Assembly: GCA_039916225.1 (NCBI GenBank) | Contig: JBDSLU010000125.1 | Location: 1 to 18,536, forward strand | Length of the DNA stretch: 18,536 bases | Direction: 5' to 3' | Source of the DNA: JBDSLU01 sp039916225 | Lineage (GTDB): Bacteria; Acidobacteriota; Vicinamibacteria; Vicinamibacterales; Vicinamibacteraceae | Part shown: in pieces, positions 12,659 to 18,536 of the stretch | How positions within the stretch are numbered: position 1 is the stretch's first letter | How the letters are laid out: each line of letters starts with the position of its first letter | Position numbers and translations under genes: made by a program | Notes under the pieces: generated by a model | What the model saw: the letters and a program-made list of their open reading frames with translations, nothing else | What the model was told of the DNA's origin: nothing | Databases searched by the model: none

Positions 12659-14736
12659 GCGCGCGCGAGTGTAGCGCGGTTCCGGCGCCGGACCGTGCTG
12701 ACGGGACGACCGGCGGCAGCGGCCCGGGTCGCCACCGCATGCTCCGCCCGGATCAGCTCGCCCAGCGACCACGCCTGGAACGGGCAACCGCGCGGCGTAT
12801 ACGGCGCATCGGCATCGGCAATCTCGCTGATGTGACCGAGACCGGCCTCGTCGAGATGCGCGAGCAGCGGCGCCAGGAACCGCGTCCGCGCGATCGTCGC
12901 CGCGTCCGGCTCGTCCGGATGGACGCGCAGCCACGCCTCGACGAACGCGCCAATCAGCCACGGCCACACCGTGCCCTGGTGGTAGACGCCGTCGCGCGAT
13001 TCGGGCGGCCCCTGGTAGTGGCCGGCGTAGCCAGGTTCGCCCGGGGCGAGCGATCGCAGCCCCATCGGCGTCCAGAGCCGCGCCTCGATCACGTCGACGA
13101 GCGATCGAGCCCGCGCGCCGGTGATCAGCGGGTCGCCGACGCCGCCGACCGCGAAGATCTGGTTCGGCCGGATCGTGCCGTCGCGTCGACCGGGCTCGTG
13201 GTCGACGTCGACCACATCGTAGAGACAGCCGGTGGCTTCGTTCCAGAACACCTCGGCGAAGCGGGCCCGGCCGCGCGCGGCGAGATCGAGCCAGCGGGTC
13301 GCCCGCCGGCTGGCGGGGTCGACGGCCGCCTCGATGCGCGCCGCGCAGGCGAGCGCGTGCAGCCACAGCGCCTGCACCTCGACTGGCTTGCCGGTCCGCG
13401 GCGTGATCACGTGGTCGCCGACTTTCGCGTCCATCCAGGTGAGCTGCACGCCGGGCGCACCGCAGGCGAGCAGGCCCTCCGCGTCGGCGCGGATGCCGTA
13501 GCGGGTGCCGCGCAGGTGACCCTCGACGATCGCGGCGACGGCATCGCGCAGCCGCACGCGGTCGGCGTCATCGAGCATGAGCTCGCCGCGCTCGGTGGCG
13601 TCGAGCAGGTCGCCGGCGGCGGTGACGAACCACAGCGAGGCGTCGACGGCGTTGTACTCGGGTGCATCGCCGCCGTCCGGGAACCGGTTCGGCAGCATGC
13701 CATCCGAGACCACGCCGCACCATTCGATCAGAATGGCGCGGGCAATGTCGGCGCGGCCGGTCCCGAGGCACAGCCCGCGCAGGGCGATGAACGTGTCGCG
13801 GCCCCAGTCGGTGAACCACGGATAGCCGGCGACGATGGTCCGGCCGGTGCCGCGGCCGACGATGTAGGCATCGGCCGCACGGGCCAGGCGGTTCGGGAAG
13901 GCATGGCGTCGGGCTGCTTCCGCCGCGAACACGGCGTCCGCCGCCGCACGCACGTCACCCGCCGGCGTCGCCGCATCGCCGCGGTGCGCGTCCAGGATCC
14001 AGACGGCATCGGCGGCGCCCAGCTCGAAGGCCAGCGTGCCCGGCGTCCACAGATCTTCGCGATCGTCGAGGCCGCGCTCGCGCTCGGCCGTGTAGAGGAA
14101 CTGCCGGTACCAGTCCGGCTGATGCGAATAGCGCGCCGTGCTGCGGGAGCGGACGGCGGGCAGGTCGGCATAGGGCCGCCACATCACCGTGCCGTCGCCG
14201 ACGCGGGCGTCGGTCGAGAGCGCGCCGTTCTCGTGGTGGGTGGCGTGATAGTCGCGCCCGGACACGAACGGCCGCACCATCAGACGCACCGATGCGCCCC
14301 GAGGGGAGGCACCGTGCGGACCGGCGAGGAGACGCCAGCGCACCACGACCTCGCCCATCGGGCTGGCTCCCCCGCTCGCCGCCTGGCCGGCCCGCGGCAC
14401 GACGATTTCCTGCTGCACGCGGGCGCCGTCCGGCGCGACGAACTGCCACGTCGGCCAGGGATCCGCGGTGAACTGTTCGATGCGCGAGGCACCGTCCGGC
14501 GCGACGACATCGGGCGCGTAGCGCTGGCTGCTCAGGGCCACCGGTCCGTCGGCTGTGTCGAGCCACGCGTCGAAGCCGTTGACCAGCACGACCCGGCCAG
14601 TCGGCGGCGTCGTGGCGACCAGCAACAGGGCGTGGTAACGCCGCGTCCGGACGCCGCTCACCGTGCCTGACGCGAACCCGCCCAGGCCATCCGTCTCCAG
14701 CCACTCGCGTGCATCGTCCTCGAACGGTCTCGTCAT
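12655..14736 (-). CDS. Glycogen debranching enzyme (amylo-alpha-1,6-glucosidase type)
   Basis: This is a 693-residue cytoplasmic enzyme of the bacterial/archaeal debranching family (GDE_N plus GDE_C, GH133-like), which removes alpha-1,6-linked glucose branches during glycogen breakdown. The N-terminal domain begins with the typical EWLETDGLGGFASGTVSG (11-28) and RRYHALL (32-38). The (alpha/alpha)6 catalytic domain starts after about residue 270 and contains GYPWFTDWGRDTFIAL (about 302-317), LPNRFPDGG, LTWMDAK (about 430, with an acidic residue in the expected catalytic position) and YHQGTVWPWLIGAF (about 583-596). The length matches the family. ATG 14736-14734 has GGGAGG (complement of 14741-14746) four bases upstream. 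It heads the minus-strand gene run, and its stop overlaps the PEGA gene start. The promoter should lie in 14737-14868, shared with the divergent operon, but I see no clear boxes. Confidence 0.92.
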   Translation of the reverse strand: MTRPFEDDAREWLETDGLGGFASGTVSGVRTRRYHALLLVATTPPTGRVVLVNGFDAWLDTADGPVALSSQRYAPDVVAPDGASRIEQFTADPWPTWQFVAPDGARVQQEIVVPRAGQAASGGASPMGEVVVRWRLLAGPHGASPRGASVRLMVRPFVSGRDYHATHHENGALSTDARVGDGTVMWRPYADLPAVRSRSTARYSHQPDWYRQFLYTAERERGLDDREDLWTPGTLAFELGAADAVWILDAHRGDAATPAGDVRAAADAVFAAEAARRHAFPNRLARAADAYIVGRGTGRTIVAGYPWFTDWGRDTFIALRGLCLGTGRADIARAILIEWCGVVSDGMLPNRFPDGGDAPEYNAVDASLWFVTAAGDLLDATERGELMLDDADRVRLRDAVAAIVEGHLRGTRYGIRADAEGLLACGAPGVQLTWMDAKVGDHVITPRTGKPVEVQALWLHALACAARIEAAVDPASRRATRWLDLAARGRARFAEVFWNEATGCLYDVVDVDHEPGRRDGTIRPNQIFAVGGVGDPLITGARARSLVDVIEARLWTPMGLRSLAPGEPGYAGHYQGPPESRDGVYHQGTVWPWLIGAFVEAWLRVHPDEPDAATIARTRFLAPLLAHLDEAGLGHISEIADADAPYTPRGCPFQAWSLGELIRAEHAVATRAAAAGRPVSTVRRRNRATLARA

Positions 14737-14868
14737 CGGTCCTCCCGTCTCGCGTCCTTCCGATGCCGGATGCGGCGGAACGGGTCGGCGCCCCACGTCC
14801 GGCGGCAACGGAGGCCGTCGACGGCGGCGACCGCGACACCCGCCGCCTCGACCGCCATCCAAGGGGCC

Positions 14869-15120
14869 ATGACAACAGCGACGTTCGCTCCTGCGCTGCG
14901 GGACATCTCCGCTGCCCCGGCGCACACCCTGACCCGTGGGCTGCTCCTCCGCATCCGCGGCGAGTATCTGGAGATGCCCGGCCTGCGGCTGACGTTGTCG
15001 CAGGCAATGCGGCTGTTCCGCCTCGACGCCCTGACCTGCGACGTCGCCCTGCGGACGCTGGTCGAGGACGGCTTCCTGTGGCAGACGCCGCAGGGCGCGT
15101 TCATGCGCCGGGACGACTGA
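14869..15120 (+). CDS. Small winged-helix-like protein, possible regulator
   Basis: The protein is 83 residues. After a short flexible start, residues about 23-82 read as a compact helix-turn-helix/winged-helix: an amphipathic helix LTRGLLLRIRGEYLEMPG, then LRLTLSQAMRLFRLDALTCDV (helix-turn-helix), then VEDGFLWQTPQGAFMRRD as the wing hairpin. The 'EMPGLRLTxxQAxRLxxLD...C...L..LV..GFL....GxxxR' pattern recurs in small uncharacterised proteins of Acidobacteriota and proteobacteria; I know of no experimental function. ATG 14869 has AAGGGG close upstream (two bases); the frame is open to 14770 but the upstream part looks like noise. The stop overlaps the aquaporin ATG (TGATG), so it is probably the operon's first gene and could regulate it. 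Confidence 0.72.
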   Translation: MTTATFAPALRDISAAPAHTLTRGLLLRIRGEYLEMPGLRLTLSQAMRLFRLDALTCDVALRTLVEDGFLWQTPQGAFMRRDD

Positions 15121-15911
15121 TGCCTGGCGTGCCCCGCCATGCGGTCGAGTACCTGCTCGAAGCGCTCGGCCTCGGTCTCTTCATGATCGCCGCGGTCGCG
15201 GCCGCGACGCTCCTCGAGCATCCGGCCTCGCCGCTCCGCGCCCGCCTGGACGACGCGGTGCTGCGCCGTGCGCTGATGGGGCTGGCGATGGGCGGCACCT
15301 CGATCGTCCTCGTCTACTCGTCGATCGGCGCCCGCAGCGGCGGCCACTTCAACCCGGCGACGACCCTCATGTTCTATCGCCTCGGTCGGGTGGCCGGCGT
15401 CGACCTCGCCGGCTACGCCGCGGCGCAGGTCCTCGGCGGCCTGGCCGGACTGGCGGTGGCACGGCTGCTGTTCGCGCCGTGGATCGCCGACCCGGCGATC
15501 CGCTACGTGGCCACGTCCCCCGGCCCGTGGGGCGAAGCGACCGCGTTCGCCGCCGAAACGGCGATGACCTTCGTGCTGATGTCGGTGGTGCTGCGCGTCT
15601 CGAACGACGCGCGGTGGTCGCGCTTCACCGGCCTGGCCGCCGGCGCATTGGTGGCGCTCTACATCACCGTCGAGGCGCCCGTCTCCGGGATGAGCCTCAA
15701 CCCGGCGCGCTCGCTGGCGCCGTCGCTTGCCACCGGCGAAATCCATCGCTTCTGGATCTACCTGGCCGCGCCGCCGCTCGGCATGCTCGCCGCCGCCGAG
15801 CTGTACGTCCGGCGTCACGGCCTGGCCCAGGTGTTCTGCGCCAAGCTCCACCACCACACCGCGGCCCGCTGCATCTTCCATTGCCGCGTCGACGCCCTCC
15901 GAGGTCACTAG
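15120..15911 (+). CDS. MIP/aquaporin-family channel with atypical filter and Cys/His tail
   Basis: This 263-residue six-helix channel has both signature loops: GGHFNPATT (N78-P-A) and MSLNPARS (N194-P-A-R197). Helices lie at about 9-30, 48-69, 92-118, 138-158, 168-186 and 210-230. Aligning without gaps from the NPA asparagines to E. coli AqpZ (filter F43, H174, T183, R189) puts G58, I182, M191 and R197 at the four selectivity positions. The bulky Phe and the His of water channels are thus absent, so a solute other than, or besides, water is likely. The cytoplasmic C-terminus carries C240, H244-H245-H246, C251, H254 and C255, resembling a metal site. ATG 15120 shares its A with the upstream TGA. 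The GMC oxidoreductase gene follows after one base. Confidence 0.85.
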   Translation: MPGVPRHAVEYLLEALGLGLFMIAAVAAATLLEHPASPLRARLDDAVLRRALMGLAMGGTSIVLVYSSIGARSGGHFNPATTLMFYRLGRVAGVDLAGYAAAQVLGGLAGLAVARLLFAPWIADPAIRYVATSPGPWGEATAFAAETAMTFVLMSVVLRVSNDARWSRFTGLAAGALVALYITVEAPVSGMSLNPARSLAPSLATGEIHRFWIYLAAPPLGMLAAAELYVRRHGLAQVFCAKLHHHTAARCIFHCRVDALRGH

Positions 15912-15912
15912 C

Positions 15913-17484
15913 ATGTCCCACTACGACGTCATCATCATCGGCTCGGGCGCGGGCGGCGGCACGCTCGCCTACCGGCTGGCGCCGACCGGCCTGCGCATCC
16001 TGATCCTCGAGCGCGGCGGCTACGTGCCACGCGAGAAGGACAACTGGAGCCCGCGAGCGGTCAACGTCCAGGCCAAGTACCACCCGAAGATGGCGTGGCA
16101 CACGCCGGACGGCCATGCGCTGCACCCGCACACGAACTACTACGTCGGCGGCAACACCAAATTCTATGGCGCGGCGCTGTTCCGGTTCCGCCGCGAGGAC
16201 TTCGGCGAGATCCAGCACGCCGGCGGGATCTCGCCGGCCTGGCCGATCGGCTACGACGATCTCGAGCCGTACTACACCGAGGCCGAGCGCATCTACCGCG
16301 TCCACGGCGTCCGCGGCGAGGACCCGACCGAACCGAACGCCAGCGCGCCCTACCCCTACCCGGCGCTGCCGCACGAGCCACGCATTCAGCAGCTCCACGA
16401 CGATCTCGTGGGCACCGGCCACCGGCCCTTTCACGTGCCGATCGGCGTGATGCGCGACGAGGCCAGCCCGCAGACGAGCCCGTGCATCCGCTGCGACACG
16501 TGCGACGGCTATGCCTGCCTGCTGCACGCCAAGTCGGACGCCGAGGTCTGCTGCATCGAGCCGGCGCTGCGCCACCCGAACGTGACGCTGCGCACTGGCG
16601 CCTACGTCTCGCGGCTCGAGACCGACGCCTCCGGTCGAGAGGTGTCGAGCGTCGTCGTCGAGCGCGACGGGGAGGTGGAGCGTTACACGGGCGACGTCGT
16701 CGTCGTCTCCTGCGGCGCCATCAACTCGGCGGCGCTGCTGCTGCGGTCCGCCAGTGACCGGCACCCGAGCGGGCTGGCCAACGGCTCGGACGTGGTCGGC
16801 CGGCACTACATGGGCCACGTCAATTCGGTGCTGATGGCCCTGTCGCGCCAGCCGAACCCGACCGTCTTCCAGAAGACACTGGGCCTGAACGACTACTACT
16901 TCGCCACCGACGAGTGGCGCTACCCGATGGGCCACATCTCGTTCGTCGGCAAGCTCGACGCCGTGACGCTGGGCGCCGGCGCACCGCCGTTCGCCCCCGG
17001 CTTCACGCTCGAGATGATGGCCCGACACTCGCTCGACTTCTGGCTGACGTCCGAGGACCTGCCGGATCCGGCCAACCGCGTCACGCTCGACCGCGAGGGC
17101 GGCGTCGTGCTGGCCTACACGCCGAACAACGAGGAGGCACACCGACGGCTGACCGCCAAGCTGAAGAGCCTGCTGAACCACCTCGATTGCCACGAACACC
17201 TGATCCCGCGCAGCCTGTTCCTGGGCCAGCGCATTCCGCTGGCCGGCGTCGCCCACCAGAACGGCACCATCCGCTTCGGCCACGACCGCCACACGTCGGC
17301 GCTCGACGTCACCTGCCGGGCGCACGACGTCGACAACCTCTATGTCGTCGACGGCAGCTTCTTCCCGTCCAGCGCGGCGGTGAATCCGGCGCTGACGATC
17401 GCCGCCAACGCCCTGCGGGTCGGCGATCTGCTGGCCGAGCGCTTCGGTGTCGCCCAGCCGATGGCGGAGGTGGTCCGTGCGTAG
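15913..17484 (+). CDS. GMC-family FAD-dependent oxidoreductase
   Basis: The 523-residue protein begins with the FAD-binding Rossmann motif VIIIGSGAGG (6-15) and an acidic strand end at ILERGG (31-36). The C-terminal signature NLYVVDGSFFPSSAAVNPALTI (475-496) is typical of GMC enzymes, and the active-site His/Asn pair maps to H448 (VAHQNGT) and N491. These enzymes oxidise alcohols, sugars or sugar acids. A cysteine cluster C191-x2-C194-x2-C197-x4-C202 lies in the substrate-domain half, as in a bacterial subgroup related to gluconate/choline-type dehydrogenases. No signal peptide is present, so it is probably cytoplasmic unless carried with a partner. ATG 15913 has GAGG (15901-15904) eight bases upstream and starts one base after the aquaporin stop. 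The last codons overlap the VOC gene. The substrate is unknown; the channel upstream may supply it. Confidence 0.9.
   Translation: MSHYDVIIIGSGAGGGTLAYRLAPTGLRILILERGGYVPREKDNWSPRAVNVQAKYHPKMAWHTPDGHALHPHTNYYVGGNTKFYGAALFRFRREDFGEIQHAGGISPAWPIGYDDLEPYYTEAERIYRVHGVRGEDPTEPNASAPYPYPALPHEPRIQQLHDDLVGTGHRPFHVPIGVMRDEASPQTSPCIRCDTCDGYACLLHAKSDAEVCCIEPALRHPNVTLRTGAYVSRLETDASGREVSSVVVERDGEVERYTGDVVVVSCGAINSAALLLRSASDRHPSGLANGSDVVGRHYMGHVNSVLMALSRQPNPTVFQKTLGLNDYYFATDEWRYPMGHISFVGKLDAVTLGAGAPPFAPGFTLEMMARHSLDFWLTSEDLPDPANRVTLDREGGVVLAYTPNNEEAHRRLTAKLKSLLNHLDCHEHLIPRSLFLGQRIPLAGVAHQNGTIRFGHDRHTSALDVTCRAHDVDNLYVVDGSFFPSSAAVNPALTIAANALRVGDLLAERFGVAQPMAEVVRA
17466..17470 (+). promoter_or_regulatory. Ribosome binding site fixing the GTG start at 17477
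   Basis: GGAGG, inside the end of the GMC gene, lies 6 bases before GTG 17477. It supports this start over the earlier in-frame GTG at 17447, and the resulting protein begins with a short basic segment and a hydrophobic core. Confidence 0.6.
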
Positions 17485-18532
17485 CCTGCTGCGGGTGTGT
17501 CGCGGCGGCCTCGCGGCCGCGACCATCGCCGCCGCCGTCGTGATGGCCGGCCCGCGCATCCTGGCCCACGCCACCGTCGCGCCCGACCTGCCGCTCGCCG
17601 CGGCGCCGGTGTCCGAGGTGATCAGCGTCGGCATCACGGTGGCCGACATGGGCCGCGCCGTCGACTTCTACACCGGCGTCCTGTCCTTCAAGAAGATCTA
17701 CGAGACCGCGGCGTCGGGCCGGCCGTGGGAACAGCTGCACGGCGTGTTCGGGTCGCGCGTGCGCGTGGTCGGTCTGCAGCTCGGCGACGAACGGCTCGAG
17801 CTGACCGAATACCTGGCGCCCCGCGGTCGGCCGATGCCCGCCGACACCCGCGGCAACGATCGCTGGTTCCAGCACGTGGCCATCATCGTCCGCGACATGG
17901 ACCGTGCTTACGCCCGCCTCCGGGCGCACGGCATCGTCCACGCGTCGACGGGGCCGCAGCGGCTGCCCGACTGGAACCCCGGCGCCGGCGGCATCCAGGC
18001 GTTCTACTTTCGCGACCCCGATGGTCACTTCCTCGAAGTACTCGCCTTCCCGCCCGGCAAGGGCGACCCCAAATGGCACCGGCCCGGCGACGATCTCTTC
18101 CTCGGGCTCGACCACACGGCGATCGTCGTCGCCGACACCGAGCGCGCGCTCGCCTTCTATCGCGACACCCTCGGGCTGCGCGTCGCAGGCGAAGGCGAGA
18201 ACTACGGCGTCGAGCAGGAACACCTGAACAACGTCTTCGGCGTGCGGCTGCGCATCACCACCTTGCGCGCCGCCGACGGGACCGGCGTCGAGCTGCTCGA
18301 CTATCGCGCCCCGCGCGATGGACGCGATGCGCCCGCCGACCTGAAAGCCAACGACATCGCGCACTGGCAGATCACGATGCGGGCGGCCGGCGTCGCGCGC
18401 CTGCTGCATCCGTCGGCGGCCTTCTCGCTGGTGTCGCCCGACGTGACGGCGCTCGACGTACCGCACCTGACGTTCGCCGAGGCGCTGCTGGTCCGCGACC
18501 CCGATCAGCACGCCGTCCGCGTCGTGCGCTGA
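17477..18532 (+). CDS. Exported or membrane-anchored VOC (glyoxalase-fold) protein, two domains
   Basis: The protein has 351 residues from GTG 17477. A basic start (VRSLLRVCRG) and hydrophobic stretch at about 11-30, ending ILAHA, look like a signal peptide or anchor. Four beta-alpha-beta modules follow, making two VOC domains: about 48-191 and 210-350. Module starts read VISVGITVADMGRAVDFY, FQHVAIIVRDMDRAY, LDHTAIVVADTERALAFY and HWQITM. Possible metal ligands are H133 and E187 in module 2 and H213 and E272 in module 3. VOC enzymes include glyoxalases, extradiol dioxygenases and isomerases; which reaction applies cannot be read. Export is unusual for this fold. The gene overlaps the GMC stop by 8 bases and is probably the fourth gene of the operon; the window ends four bases after its stop, so the operon may continue. 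Confidence 0.85.
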   Translation: MRSLLRVCRGGLAAATIAAAVVMAGPRILAHATVAPDLPLAAAPVSEVISVGITVADMGRAVDFYTGVLSFKKIYETAASGRPWEQLHGVFGSRVRVVGLQLGDERLELTEYLAPRGRPMPADTRGNDRWFQHVAIIVRDMDRAYARLRAHGIVHASTGPQRLPDWNPGAGGIQAFYFRDPDGHFLEVLAFPPGKGDPKWHRPGDDLFLGLDHTAIVVADTERALAFYRDTLGLRVAGEGENYGVEQEHLNNVFGVRLRITTLRAADGTGVELLDYRAPRDGRDAPADLKANDIAHWQITMRAAGVARLLHPSAAFSLVSPDVTALDVPHLTFAEALLVRDPDQHAVRVVR

Positions 18533-18536
18533 AGAC

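Noticed and set aside
11121..12740. Extension of the hydroxylase reading frame into a 935-residue protein
   Set aside because: The extra part is arginine- and alanine-rich noise lying under the CarF-like, PEGA and debranching genes on the same strand; the GTG at 11120 overlapping the CarF stop is the natural start.
12448..14670. A 740-residue + strand open frame opposite the debranching enzyme
   Set aside because: It is antisense to a well-conserved enzyme, has no recognisable motif and a biased composition (high Arg, Gly, Ala); such long shadows are common at this GC content.
15697..17649. A 650-residue minus-strand open frame opposite the GMC gene
   Set aside because: It shadows the diagnostic FAD-binding and C-terminal GMC motifs on the + strand and shows no family features of its own.
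1..18536. CRISPR array, tRNA/rRNA genes, insertion sequences, toxin-antitoxin or defence genes
   Set aside because: No regularly spaced short repeats, cloverleaf-like gene, transposase, terminal inverted repeat or recognisable defence protein was seen on either strand.

Overview
The window comes from a very GC-rich bacterial chromosome, most likely an Acidobacteriota member of the Vicinamibacteria type. The best indicator is a tandem pair of secreted proteins with the 'VWFA-related Acidobacterial domain'. Supporting signs are a PEGA/PH-like membrane protein, a small winged-helix protein of a type common in that phylum, and the GC-saturated third codon positions that create many spurious antisense reading frames. 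No tRNA, rRNA, CRISPR array, insertion sequence or phage gene was seen. The region looks like ordinary chromosome, not a mobile island.

Layout, left to right. (1) 1-51 is the tail of a gene on the + strand, probably a Gfo/Idh/MocA oxidoreductase. (2) 85-1142 (minus) is an ECF sigma factor followed by its overlapping zinc-finger anti-sigma factor; a small DUF6249-like membrane protein is divergent at 1177-1560. (3) 1607-3573 (minus) is a translationally coupled pair, a putative Na+/H+ antiporter (PF07399 type) and a DUF420 membrane protein. (4) 3734-9955 (plus) holds two adjoining, clearly duplicated VWFA-related exported proteins (the second ATG overlaps the first TGA), then a secreted beta-repeat protein interrupted by an apparent one-base frameshift near 8620. 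(5) 9933-14736 (minus) is a four-gene run: glycogen debranching enzyme, PEGA/PH-like membrane protein, CarF/TMEM189-type plasmenyl-lipid desaturase, and a sterol-desaturase/fatty-acid-hydroxylase-family di-iron membrane protein. Three of the four junctions in the run are immediate (two 4-base overlaps and one 21-base gap). (6) 14869-18532 (plus) is a very compact four-gene operon: small winged-helix protein, aquaporin-family channel, FAD-dependent GMC oxidoreductase, and an exported two-domain VOC (glyoxalase-fold) protein.

Functional reading. Blocks 5 and 6 diverge from 14737-14868. Block 5 joins storage-polysaccharide debranching to membrane-lipid modification; CarF-family enzymes make the vinyl-ether bond of plasmalogens, and a second lipid-type di-iron enzyme is coupled to it by a GTGA overlap. 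Block 6 pairs a channel whose predicted selectivity filter is unlike that of water channels with a flavin oxidase/dehydrogenase and a VOC protein. A solute import and oxidation module is a reasonable hypothesis, but the substrate cannot be read from the sequence. The most interesting items are the atypical aquaporin (predicted filter G/I/M/R plus a conserved-looking Cys/His tail), the CarF plus hydroxylase pair, and the degenerate metal site of the tandem VWFA proteins.
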